This document shows, piece after piece, positions 42,939 to 51,730 of a DNA stretch of 64,000 bases (position 1 is the stretch's first letter; each line of letters starts with the position of its first letter). Position numbers and translations under genes: made by a program. The notes beneath the pieces are model-generated. The model was not told the origin of the DNA, made no database searches, and was given only the letters and a program-made list of their open reading frames with translations. The DNA lies in assembly GCA_040772085.1 (NCBI GenBank), contig JAXGYU010000001.1, positions 1,612,001 through 1,676,000 of the forward strand, written 5' to 3'. This DNA comes from JAXGMV01 sp040772085 (GTDB lineage: Bacteria > Chloroflexota > Anaerolineae > Anaerolineales > Anaerolineaceae).

Positions 42939-44693
42939 GTCGGGCGGGGGCCGTATTTGACCCCGCCGTTTCAACGCAATTGGCGGCTCGGAGAACGTGA
43001 GCCGCCCAACGTCTGCACATGGTGGTGTAGGGACACGGCAATCTGTTTTTGATTGCCTTGTCCGGCGATTTGGGATCCACACGGACGGGGTAATTATTGA
43101 GGAATGAACAAATTACCCCATCCCCTACGGTTGGCTATGACATCTTTTGCGGCAACAGATGGTGAAAACGGCGGCTCGGCGTACGTGAGCCGCCCTACGT
43201 CTTGTTTGTGGGGTTAGATTGTCAATATCAGAAAGTATTGATTTTGTTTTTACCGAAACCTGGACGAACGCGATTCGTATGTTGAGTATAGTTACTGTCA
43301 ATTTGGACGTATAGATGGCCGGTAATTATTGAGAGGAGCAATGGAACTGGTGGATGCGCTGGTAACAGCGTTGACGGGCGGGGTTGGTATTCGCATTGTT
43401 CCGTTTATCTGGTGGTTCTTCACTGTCAGGAAGAAGGAATCCTTTGGCGGCGGTGTTCTGGGCAAGCATATCAGCAAGTTCGGGTTTCCTGCCGGCAACA
43501 TCATGCAGGCATTGTGTTTGGCGACGCATGTTGTTCCTTGCGGTGGTGACGCCGCTCAGCGCCGGTATCATCATCCTGAACGAAAAGCGCCTCCCGAGCT
43601 GGCTGCTGATGGGTTATCGAATTTTGCCTCAGCGCTGGCCGCGATGTATAGCATCATGTAGGCAGCGAACGTGAGCCGCCCAACGTCGCATGTGGATGCG
43701 CTGGACACTGCGTCCTGCTGATTCCGTTGTCCGGCGATTTTCACTGTTGCGGACGGGGTAATTATTGAGGGCTGGGTTTGAAGTCTGCAGGCATGGTGGC
43801 CGGTGGCTGGGTGTTGGGCTACCTAGGGACATGGCAATCTGTTTTTGGTGTAGGGACATGATTTGATTGCCTTGTCCGCGGATTATGTTGTGGACGGGGT
43901 AATTATTGAGGAGCATGAACAAATTACCCCGTCCCTACGGTTGGCAATGGCATCTTTGCGGCATTGGTGAAAACGCTCGGCAACAGGCCCTCGTCTGCGC
44001 ATGGTGGTGTAGGGGCATGGCAATCTGTTTTTTGATCGCCTTGTCCGACGATTTGTGATCATGTTGTGGACGGGGTAATTATTGAGGAGCATGAGCAAAT
44101 TACCCCATCCCCACGGTTGGCAATGGCATATGCGTGGATTTAGGCCGTAGGGCGGGGGCTGTATTTTTTCCCCGCCGTTTCAAGGCAATTGGCGGATCAA
44201 AGTACGTGATCCGCCCTACGTCTGCGCATGGTGGTGTAGGGACATGGCAATCTGTTTTTTGATTGCCTTGTCCACCGATTTGGGATTATGTTGTGGGCGG
44301 GGTAATTTTTGGGGAACATTAGCAAATTACCCCATCCATACGGTCGGCAATGGCATATTCGCGGCATAAGGCCGTAGGGCGGGGGCTGTATTTTGTCCCC
44401 GCCGTTTCAACGCAATTGGCGGCTCAAATTGCGTGAGCCGCCCTACGTCTGCGCATGGTGGTGTAGGGACATGGCAATCTGTTTTCTGATTGCCTTGTCC
44501 TGCGATTTGTGATCATGGTGTGGACGGGGTAATTATTGAGGAGCATGAACAAATTACCCCGTCCCTACGGTTGGCAACGGCATATTCGCGGCAACCGATG
44601 GTGAAAACGGCGGCTCAGAGTACGTGAGCCGCCCTACGTCTACCTGCTGATTATGCCGGGGCTCAAAAAGCGGGCGGATTAATCCGCCCCTAC
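42939..44693. repeat. Tandem array of composite palindromic elements, 227-bp period
   Basis: Two element types alternate. Type AB (about 102-106 bp; copies at 43027-43128, 43850-43938 truncated, 44009-44114, 44236-44341, 44463-44568, plus a degenerate one near 43702-43770) starts GTAGGG and ends CCCTAC. It contains a hairpin of GGACATGGCAATC with GATTGCCTTGTCC, then a hairpin of GGACGGGGTAATT with AATTACCCCGTCC. Type DC (about 73 bp; 42939-43010, 44147-44219, 44374-44446) has the same GTAGGG/CCCTAC ends, with a GGCGGGG/CCCCGCC hairpin and a GGCGGCTCA/TGAGCCGCC hairpin. Single C hairpins occur at 43170-43198 and 44609-44637, and a final small palindrome at 44672-44690. In the right half, successive copies are exactly 227 bp apart. 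No gene is evident apart from a decayed frame in the middle. Confidence 0.85.
43341..43661 (+). pseudogene. Possible decayed small membrane protein inside the palindrome array
   Basis: ATG 43341 follows GAGGAG directly. Its 106-codon frame starts plausibly (MELVDALVTALTGG, then hydrophobic IVPFIWWFF) but becomes unlike protein after about residue 60. In the next frame the same DNA encodes MLFLAVVTPLSAGIIILNEK, a good membrane helix. A frameshift near 43500-43530 in a former two-helix protein is the simplest reading. The surrounding DNA is repeat-like and I recognise no family. Confidence 0.3.
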
Positions 44694-44756
44694 GCGTACC
44701 TTCGAATCATCCGGCGATTTCTACCCTGCCGCATTACATCAAACCCACCGAAATGA

Positions 44757-46970
44757 TTATTCGAGCGGGGTCAGCTTGGCCAGCGAGACCAGCAGCCGCT
44801 TGAGACCGACGCTCTCGAAATGCACGTCGACCGTTTCTTCCCCATCCTCAATGCGGCTTTCGAGGATGACGCCTTCACCCCAAACCGGATGCGTGACCCG
44901 CATGGTCGGTTTGAATTTTCTGGTTACCTCTACCTTGGGCGCTTTTCTGGGCGCCGGCGTGCGGTCAAAAAAACCCTCCCAGCGCGGCGTCTGTGTCCAT
45001 TCAGATTCCGCCCTGCGGCGTGAGCTCTGCACGCGGCCGTTCTTCTCGAGCAGACTGTCGGGAATATCCTCCAGGAATTGTGATGCCAGGCTGTACTCGT
45101 ACGAGCCGTAGGTCGCCCGGCGTTCTGCGCGCACCAGGTAAATGTGATTCTTCGCCCGCGTCAGGCCAACGTAGAACAGGCGCCGTTCCTCCGCCATTTC
45201 CTCTTCATCGTCACGGGCACGGCTGTGGGGTAGCAGCCCCTCGTCCAGCCCGATGATGAACACCCGGTCAAACTCCAGACCTTTGGCGGCATGCAGCGTC
45301 AGAAGTGTGGGGGCGGTGTTGTCCTCGGGCAGCGTATCCTGGTCCGAGACCAGGGCCAGATTCTCGAGGAAGCCCTGGATGCCAAGCTCCTCCTGACTGT
45401 AAGCCAGCTTGCGCAGCTCGAGCACGTTCGCCCAGCGGTCATCGCCCTCTTCGGTGCCGTCATCAAGCCAGGCCTGATAACCAATATCTTCGACGATCTG
45501 ATCGAATAACTGCGGCAGCGGCAGAGTTCCCATCACCTGACGCCAACTGACGAGCTGACTGGCGAACGGCTGCAGCGTACCCTGCAGTCGCGCCGGCAGC
45601 AGCCCGGTGAACGCCGCGTCCGGATGCTCACTGCCGAGCTCAAGCAGCAGCTCGCCGGAGGAAATGCCGGCTGTAGTCGCGGCTTCCGCCAGCGCTTCGA
45701 CCGTCTTATCGCCGATGTGACGCGAAGGCACATTGATCACCCGGCGCAGGCTGACCTCATCCGCCGGATTGAAGATCAGGCGCAGATAGGCGATCAGATC
45801 CTTGATCTCGCGCCGGCCGTAGAAGCGCTGAGCGCCGACCAGCCGGTAAGGCAGCCCCGCTCGCAGGAAGGATTCCTCCAGCAGGCGTGACTGGGCATTG
45901 GTGCGATACATCACGGCGATATCCTCGCTCTGGGTTTGCTTGTCCTTGAGCAGGCTGGCGATCATGCCGGCAACATACTCAGCCTCTTCCTGGTCATCAT
46001 TCGCCTGAAAGAGGGTGATCTTGCGCCCGCGTTCCTCGCGCGCTGATTTCAGGTTCTTGCGGGTGCGATGCTTGTTGCGGTCGATCACGCCGCGGGCGGC
46101 ATCCAGCACGGTTTGGGTCGAGCGATAGTTTTGCTCGAGCAGAATCTTCTCACTGTCGCGATAGTCCTCTTCAAAGCGCAGGACATTGCGGTAGTCCGCG
46201 CCGCGCCAGCGATAGATCGACTGGTCTTCATCGCCGACGACGAACAGGTTGCCATGCCGGCTGGCGAGCTGATTGAGCAGCTCATACTGGACGCGGTTGG
46301 TATCCTGAAATTCATCGACCAAAATGTGCTCGAAGGTCGAGGCGTAGCGCAGCAGCACGCCCGGGTTGACCGCGAACAGACGCACGACCCACAGCAGCAG
46401 GTCGTCAAAATCAGCGGCGTTGCTGGCGGCGAGCGCCTGCTGGTAGGCTTTATAGACACGCAGCGTAACCTCGTCACGGTAATTGCGCGCGGCGAAATCC
46501 TGCGGCAGGATCAGGTTGTTCTTGGCGTTCGAAATCGCGGAGAGCAGCGCCTGCGGGCGGAAGAGCTTGTCGCTGATATTGAGTTCCTTGATGGCGCGTT
46601 TGACGATAGTCAACTGGTCATCGGCGTCCATGATCACGAAGCGGTTGTCGAACGGGGTGCCATTCTCGGCGTTGGCTTCGCGCCGCAGGATGCGCGCGCA
46701 AGTGGCGTGGAAGGTGCCCAGCCAGACGCCGCGCGCCTTCTCGCCCAGCAGCTTCTGCAGGCGGTTGTCCATCTCGCGGGCTGCCTTGTTGGTGAAAGTG
46801 ACTGCCAGAATGCGGTAGGGCGGGACGCCAGCGTTAATCAGATGCACGATGCGCTCGGTGAGCACGCGCGTTTTACCCGAGCCAGGGCCGGCAAGCACCA
46901 GAATCTGCTTTGACTCGGAGCTGACGGCGCGCTGCTGGGCGGTATTGAGCTTCACTTTGGACGAACTCAT
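44757..46970 (-). CDS. pcrA: ATP-dependent DNA helicase PcrA/UvrD
   Basis: 737 residues with the full superfamily 1A motif set. NTAQQRAV (Q motif), AGPGSGKTRVLTERI (Walker A), GTFHATCARILRR, DEFQDTNRVQYELL (Walker B DExQ), GDEDQSIYRWRGADY, LEQNYRST, LTLHAAKGLEFDRVFI and EERRLFYVGLTRAK are all intact. The C-terminal region ends in a Tudor-like segment (RVTHPVWGEGVILE) that in PcrA contacts RNA polymerase. It unwinds DNA in repair and conflict resolution. Monocistronic, next to the palindrome array. Confidence 0.97.
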   Translation of the reverse strand: MSSSKVKLNTAQQRAVSSESKQILVLAGPGSGKTRVLTERIVHLINAGVPPYRILAVTFTNKAAREMDNRLQKLLGEKARGVWLGTFHATCARILRREANAENGTPFDNRFVIMDADDQLTIVKRAIKELNISDKLFRPQALLSAISNAKNNLILPQDFAARNYRDEVTLRVYKAYQQALAASNAADFDDLLLWVVRLFAVNPGVLLRYASTFEHILVDEFQDTNRVQYELLNQLASRHGNLFVVGDEDQSIYRWRGADYRNVLRFEEDYRDSEKILLEQNYRSTQTVLDAARGVIDRNKHRTRKNLKSAREERGRKITLFQANDDQEEAEYVAGMIASLLKDKQTQSEDIAVMYRTNAQSRLLEESFLRAGLPYRLVGAQRFYGRREIKDLIAYLRLIFNPADEVSLRRVINVPSRHIGDKTVEALAEAATTAGISSGELLLELGSEHPDAAFTGLLPARLQGTLQPFASQLVSWRQVMGTLPLPQLFDQIVEDIGYQAWLDDGTEEGDDRWANVLELRKLAYSQEELGIQGFLENLALVSDQDTLPEDNTAPTLLTLHAAKGLEFDRVFIIGLDEGLLPHSRARDDEEEMAEERRLFYVGLTRAKNHIYLVRAERRATYGSYEYSLASQFLEDIPDSLLEKNGRVQSSRRRAESEWTQTPRWEGFFDRTPAPRKAPKVEVTRKFKPTMRVTHPVWGEGVILESRIEDGEETVDVHFESVGLKRLLVSLAKLTPLE

Positions 46971-47057
46971 GGCGGCTTGATTGTACCGTAAAACAGGTAT
47001 CCGCTTCCCCGGTCGACCGATAAATCAAAATATCGAAAATATTAAGATAATGGTATA

Positions 47058-47089
47058 TTGACAATACTGTGTTACATACAGTATACTGT
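47058..47089 (+). promoter_or_regulatory. PadR-type promoter with overlapping operators
   Basis: TTGACA (47058-47063) and TATACT (47082-47087), 18-bp spacer. ATACTGT (47064-47070) and ACAGTAT (47078-47084) are perfect inverted repeats seven bases apart, and CAGTATACTG (47080-47089) is a second perfect palindrome across the -10 box. This agrees with PadR sites, and binding would block the promoter. Confidence 0.78.
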
Positions 47090-47107
47090 TGGTCAGGAGA
47101 TACAGCT

Positions 47108-47464
47108 ATGGGTGAACTCGAAGAAACAGTCAATGGTTTGGTACAGGAACTCCGCCGCGGGACGATCGTCCTGGCGGTGCTGAGCCAGCTCAACCAGCCG
47201 CAATACGGCTATTCAATGGTCTCCGCGCTTGAGGAAAAGGGCTTCACGGTCGATGCCAATACCCTCTATCCCCTGCTGCGGCGGCTGGAGAAGCAAGGCC
47301 TGCTGGAAAGTGTCTGGGATACGGACGAATCGCGCCCGCGCAAATATTATCAGTTGAGCGTTGAGGGCAAGCGTGCCCTCAGGCAGTTGCGCGGCGAGTG
47401 GACGAAGATGGTGGATGGATTGAACATTTTGCTTGAAGGAGCATCGAACAATGGAACTCATTAA
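47108..47464 (+). CDS. PadR-family transcriptional repressor
   Basis: 118 residues from ATG 47108, preceded by AGGAGA at 47095-47100. The winged helix reads LRRGTIVLAVLSQLNQPQYG, DANTLYPLLRRLEKQGLLES and SRPRKYYQLSVEGKRAL, the classical PadR pattern. Its operator overlaps the promoter, so autoregulation is likely. It overlaps the following HAAS membrane-protein gene by 14 bases. Such pairs often act as a sensor-regulated membrane stress unit. Confidence 0.92.
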   Translation: MGELEETVNGLVQELRRGTIVLAVLSQLNQPQYGYSMVSALEEKGFTVDANTLYPLLRRLEKQGLLESVWDTDESRPRKYYQLSVEGKRALRQLRGEWTKMVDGLNILLEGASNNGTH

Positions 47465-48464
47465 AAGGTATGTCTATGCTGTGACGCGGGAACTGCCGGC
47501 TTCGCAGCGGCCGGAACTGGAACGTGAGATCAACGGACTGATCAGCGACATGCTGGAAGCGCGCGGTGTTGCCGGCACTCCGGCTGAAGCTGATGTCAAA
47601 GCCGTCCTGACGGAGCTGGGTGATCCCAAGGCGCTGGCTGACCAGTATCGCGGGCACGGTCGTTACCTGATCGGGCCGGACTACTTCCACCAGTATCTCT
47701 CGATTCTCAAGATCGTCCTGATGGCGGTGATATTGTCTATGGGCGTGGTGTTTCTGATCGAGATCATCAATCACGCCAAACCCATTGTCGAACAGATTGG
47801 CGATCTGATCAGCAGCATTTTCGAAGCAGCTTTACAAGGGTTTGCCTGGGTGACGCTGACATTCGTGGCAATTGAGTACTATTCCGAGAAGAAAGGCAAA
47901 CCCGACACGGGCGAAACCTGGCAGCTCAAGGATCTGCCCGAATTACCTGATGCCAGCCTGGCTGTCGGACGTGTTGGTACGGCGATTGAAATCATCATCT
48001 CCTTCATCATCCTCGCGCTGGTTGCAACATCCATGAATTACTTCGGCGTCTGGAGCCTTCACGATAGCGGCGGAACCACCATAACACCATTCTTCAACAT
48101 GTCTGTATTCAATACCTATCTGCCGTACGTTTTGGCCTTTCTCGGCTTTGGCATCCTGAAGGATATCCTGGTCTTCATCCAGGGCCGCTGGACGCTGACC
48201 CTGGTTCTGCTGGATATTGCTGAAAGCGTCATTGGACTGGTGCTGACCTTCATTATCCTGACGAACCCTGCCATCTGGAACCCTGATTTTCTGGCGGGGC
48301 TGACATCGATGGGGATGATCACGCCGGGCACGGAGTCTTACGAGGGTGTGACCAACGCCTGGACGCAAATGCAGAAGTGGATCTTGCTGCCCATTGCCGG
48401 CGGTTACCTGCTTGGCCTGCTGGACCCGATCAAACGGCTGATGCGCCTGCTGAACAACCGCTAG
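47451..48464 (+). CDS. HAAS-domain membrane protein paired with PadR
   Basis: 337 residues from ATG 47451 with AAGGAGC upstream. The first 70 residues (VTRELPASQRPELEREINGLISDML and LGDPKALADQYRG) are a HAAS signalling domain, usually found next to PadR regulators. The rest has about six hydrophobic helices (from FLIEIINH and the first helix near residue 85) with no catalytic motif that I recognise. It probably regulates or responds through the PadR partner at the membrane. Confidence 0.75.
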   Translation: MELIKRYVYAVTRELPASQRPELEREINGLISDMLEARGVAGTPAEADVKAVLTELGDPKALADQYRGHGRYLIGPDYFHQYLSILKIVLMAVILSMGVVFLIEIINHAKPIVEQIGDLISSIFEAALQGFAWVTLTFVAIEYYSEKKGKPDTGETWQLKDLPELPDASLAVGRVGTAIEIIISFIILALVATSMNYFGVWSLHDSGGTTITPFFNMSVFNTYLPYVLAFLGFGILKDILVFIQGRWTLTLVLLDIAESVIGLVLTFIILTNPAIWNPDFLAGLTSMGMITPGTESYEGVTNAWTQMQKWILLPIAGGYLLGLLDPIKRLMRLLNNR

Positions 48465-48481
48465 ACACCTGTTTGGTAATA

Positions 48482-48516
48482 AACACAAGGGATGGCATAG
48501 CGCCATCCCTTGTGTT
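48482..48516. terminator. Perfect 15-bp hairpin after the HAAS gene
   Basis: Stem AACACAAGGGATGGC (48482-48496) pairs perfectly with 48502-48516 around ATAGC. No long T run follows. Probably a terminator, as the next gene starts 74 bp later. Confidence 0.7.
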
Positions 48517-48589
48517 ATGAAAACCAAAATCCCCATCGCGAGTATCTTTCAATGTCTGCCCAATTGTTTTATCATTCCATTCTGGAAAG

Positions 48590-49759
48590 ATGATAACGAA
48601 CGCGACACTCAAAGCCCTCTTTCGCCCGATGTTCCTCTGGGCATTGCCGATTTATTTCCTCTATTTCGGTCTGCCCATCATCAGCAAGGAATTTGGCGCG
48701 AGCGCCACATCCATCGGCGGATTGTTTTCCATCTTTACCGGCACCACGCTGATTTTGCGACCGCTCACCGGCTGGGCGATTGACAGGTACGGGCGCAAGC
48801 TCTTCCTCGTTGCTGCGCTTATTTTCTACGCCGCGGCGATGGCTTTCTTCGCTTTCGCGAAAAACATGGAGTCGCTTTATCTCGCGCGTGTGCTGCAGGG
48901 CATCGGCTCCGCCATGCTGTGGAGTGCGGCCAATACCATCGTCGCGGATCTGACGCAGACGGAGAATCGCGGCAAGGCGCTCGGCCGGCTCTCGGGCGTG
49001 ACAACGATGGGCGGTATGACCGGCGCGACGTTCGCCGGCGTCATGATGGCGCTTCTGCCGGAGGGTGACGCATGGTTCTACGCGTTCCTGACCTTCACCG
49101 GCATGATGGTGATCGCGGCTATTCTGGCTTGGCTGACTGTGCCGGAGACCAAACCTGCCGAGCGAGCGCAGCGAGCCACTTCCATCATCACCCCTCTGTT
49201 CATTCGGCTGCTGGCAATCGTCTTCATCACCGGCCTGCCGGAAGCCATGCTGGCGCCGCTTTATATGACCTATCTGCTCGACAAGTTCAGCACTGATGGC
49301 ATTACGCTAGCCTGGGCGTTCTTCCCGGCTGGCATCATCAGCGCGCTGCTGGCCACGCGGCTCGGCTCGTTCAGCGACAGATTCGGCCGCGTACCAATGA
49401 TGGCGCTCGGGCTGGCAGGCGCCGGTCTGATTTCATTTTTCATGCCGCATCTGCCGGCCATCCTGTGGCTGACCCTTGCCTATACGTTGACCTCAATCTT
49501 CTGGAGGATCTCGGAGCCGGCTGAAACCGCGCTTGTCGCGGACCTGACCCAGCATGACCAGCGCGGGCGCGCTTACGGTATTTATGATTTTGTCGAAAAC
49601 CTGGGCTTCACGATCGGCCCGTTGCTTGGGGGCATCTTTTACGATCGCTATTCGAGCGGTCTGCCTTTTTACCTGAATGGCATATTTTTGCTGATTGGCG
49701 CCGGCTTGGTGCTGCTCTTGCTCAAGGGCGCCAGCGACCGGCATGCATCAACGCCCTGA
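48590..49759 (+). CDS. MFS transporter
   Basis: 389 residues, about 12 hydrophobic helices. RPLTGWAIDRYGRKLFL in the loop between helices 2 and 3 is the MFS motif A, and RLGSFSDRFGRVPMM is its repeat in the second half. It has no diagnostic substrate motif. Isolated on the plus strand between a hairpin and the convergent acyltransferase gene. Confidence 0.85.
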   Translation: MITNATLKALFRPMFLWALPIYFLYFGLPIISKEFGASATSIGGLFSIFTGTTLILRPLTGWAIDRYGRKLFLVAALIFYAAAMAFFAFAKNMESLYLARVLQGIGSAMLWSAANTIVADLTQTENRGKALGRLSGVTTMGGMTGATFAGVMMALLPEGDAWFYAFLTFTGMMVIAAILAWLTVPETKPAERAQRATSIITPLFIRLLAIVFITGLPEAMLAPLYMTYLLDKFSTDGITLAWAFFPAGIISALLATRLGSFSDRFGRVPMMALGLAGAGLISFFMPHLPAILWLTLAYTLTSIFWRISEPAETALVADLTQHDQRGRAYGIYDFVENLGFTIGPLLGGIFYDRYSSGLPFYLNGIFLLIGAGLVLLLLKGASDRHASTP

Positions 49760-49800
49760 AGAGGCTATCCTGCTAATTATCTGATTGTTTATCCGGCGGG

Positions 49801-50472
49801 TTAAGCGCTGGTCGTGCGCGCGATGACCTCCGGCAGCCCCGGATGGTCGCGGTAAAAGCCGCGCAGGTCTTCCGGCAACAGCGCGGCAATGCGCAGCATC
49901 ATCTCTTCGGTCATGCGCGCCACCGCCTGAGATTTGGTCTCATCGGCATTCACTGCCGGATACATAGGCGGTCCAAAACGCGCCTTGAGCCGCGGGCGTT
50001 GCAGCGTGAAGGCTTTGTACACCGAGCGGTAGGTGCCCGAGATACCGACCGGAACGATCGGCGCGTTGTATTTGAGCGCGATCAGCGCCGTGCCTTGTTT
50101 GCCTTCCAGCAGCCCGACCATTTTGCTGCGCGTCCCTTCGGGCGCGATGCCGAGCGGCTTGCCGGCTTTGATGGCCTCGCCTGCCAGTTTGAGCGCCGTA
50201 AAATCGGCCTGCTTGCGGTCAATCCAGATCGCGCCGGCAGAATTGACTATCCAGGAGAAGAACGGATATTTTTTATAGGAGTCGCCGACCAGCGCGGTGA
50301 TGTCCGGCCGGCGCGGGTTGCAGAGCAGCACCACGGTATCCATCTGGCTGATATGGTTGGTGGCGACGATAAAGCCGCCGCTCTCAGGCAGATGCTCCAG
50401 TCCCTCGTACTCCACCTCGGTGAGCGCGTGCAGGATACCGCAGACCAGCTTGCGGAATTTCGCCCGTTCCAT
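49801..50472 (-). CDS. plsC: 1-acyl-sn-glycerol-3-phosphate acyltransferase (PlsC family)
   Basis: 223 residues from ATG 50472. An upstream in-frame extension overlaps the PrsW-type gene and is not preferred, because ATG 50472 is coupled to that gene's stop (TGATG). NHISQMDTVV has the catalytic HxxxxD pair and EGTRSKMVG is the second acyltransferase motif. It transfers an acyl chain to lysophosphatidic acid at the membrane for phospholipid synthesis. Confidence 0.9.
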   Translation of the reverse strand: MERAKFRKLVCGILHALTEVEYEGLEHLPESGGFIVATNHISQMDTVVLLCNPRRPDITALVGDSYKKYPFFSWIVNSAGAIWIDRKQADFTALKLAGEAIKAGKPLGIAPEGTRSKMVGLLEGKQGTALIALKYNAPIVPVGISGTYRSVYKAFTLQRPRLKARFGPPMYPAVNADETKSQAVARMTEEMMLRIAALLPEDLRGFYRDHPGLPEVIARTTSA

Positions 50473-51722
50473 CAGGCTGTCTCTGATTCCTGCTGCACGC
50501 GCAGCCGGCGGTTGATCGAATACAGTATGTAACACATCAGCAGGAAGATCAGCCCGAGCAGGATCGGCGCGCCGTTGCCCAGCGTCTGGATCCAGCGCGC
50601 ATCAGCGCCAAATTCCTTCAGCCCCATCAGCACACCCAGGGTGTTCCAGACGGCATGAATGCCTGTGGCAAGCAGCAGGTTGCGCAGCAACCTCAGCCAG
50701 CCGCCGGGTTTATTTACTCCACCGATGGCGATGCCCGTCAGTGCCGTGGTCGCCATGTGCAGCAGCGTCGTGATCGAGCGTGACGCCACCAGCAGCGCCC
50801 ACGAGCCGGCGTCATGTACCGGATTAGCCATCATGCCAAAGCTCTCGAAGACGCCAAAAGCCAGACCGGAGATCAGCCCGTAGAGGTAGCCTTCCCTTTC
50901 GGTGATGCCGCGGAAATGCATGAACCAGACCGCCAGCGGTTTGAACAGCTCTTCAATCAGGGGCATGATCCCGCCGACAATCGCGATCAGCAGGAAGACC
51001 GTCCAGGGGTTGTTGATGATTGGCGCGAGCATCTGTTTGAGCGCTTCTTCGTTATCGAGCAATTCGGGCAGCTTATCCTGAATCGACTGCAACTGGGCGA
51101 CGATCGCGGGCTGACTGGCAGCCCAGACGACAAAGATGATCAGCAGGAAGATCAGCACCAGCATCTCGATCAGCAGAACGATGGTGGGTGTGAGCATCAC
51201 GCCGAACAGATGCACGCCAAAGCGCCGAACTTGCGTCCCGCCGCTCACACCATGCCGGGCAGTTTTGTAAACTACCCAGGCGAAGAGGCCGATGATCAGC
51301 AATTGCAGTGCAGGGATCAGGATATTCTGACCGATGGCCGTGTTAAATGCCAGCCAGCCGATCAAGCCAAAGACCAGCGGCAGGAACAGCACGGCGAGGA
51401 TGGTGGTGAGAGCCAGATTGAAACGGATGGGACGTTCGCCGTCCGGGTTGCGCAGGTTACGCGCGCCAACGATAGCGCCCGGCACCAGCAGCGCTGCCAG
51501 CCCCAGGGAAACCCAGCCGACATTCCAGAGAGGTGAAAGCATTTGACCGCCTTCGACCTGCATGCCAGTGACAATAGCCAGAATAAAGGTCGTCAAGCCG
51601 GAGAAACCGAACATGGCGATGCCCGCCAGGGACCCCAGAAGCAAAAACAGGCTGGGCATATGCCAGCTCTGTTTTTGAGTTGAGGGTGTGACGGGCGCGT
51701 TGTTTACTTGCTGAACAGTCAT
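50472..51722 (-). CDS. PrsW-family intramembrane metalloprotease (M82)
   Basis: 416 residues with about ten hydrophobic helices. The PrsW motifs are present: EELFK in MPLIEELFKPLAVWF (EExxK), FGVFESFGM (FxxxE) and the histidines in HMATTALTG and GIHAVWNT. In Bacillus, PrsW cleaves the RsiW anti-sigma factor; no anti-sigma gene is visible here, so the target is unknown. The gene lies in an overlapping operon after the DsbA-cyclophilin lipoprotein and before the acyltransferase. Confidence 0.85.
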   Translation of the reverse strand: MTVQQVNNAPVTPSTQKQSWHMPSLFLLLGSLAGIAMFGFSGLTTFILAIVTGMQVEGGQMLSPLWNVGWVSLGLAALLVPGAIVGARNLRNPDGERPIRFNLALTTILAVLFLPLVFGLIGWLAFNTAIGQNILIPALQLLIIGLFAWVVYKTARHGVSGGTQVRRFGVHLFGVMLTPTIVLLIEMLVLIFLLIIFVVWAASQPAIVAQLQSIQDKLPELLDNEEALKQMLAPIINNPWTVFLLIAIVGGIMPLIEELFKPLAVWFMHFRGITEREGYLYGLISGLAFGVFESFGMMANPVHDAGSWALLVASRSITTLLHMATTALTGIAIGGVNKPGGWLRLLRNLLLATGIHAVWNTLGVLMGLKEFGADARWIQTLGNGAPILLGLIFLLMCYILYSINRRLRVQQESETA

Positions 51723-51730
51723 TTCATTAA

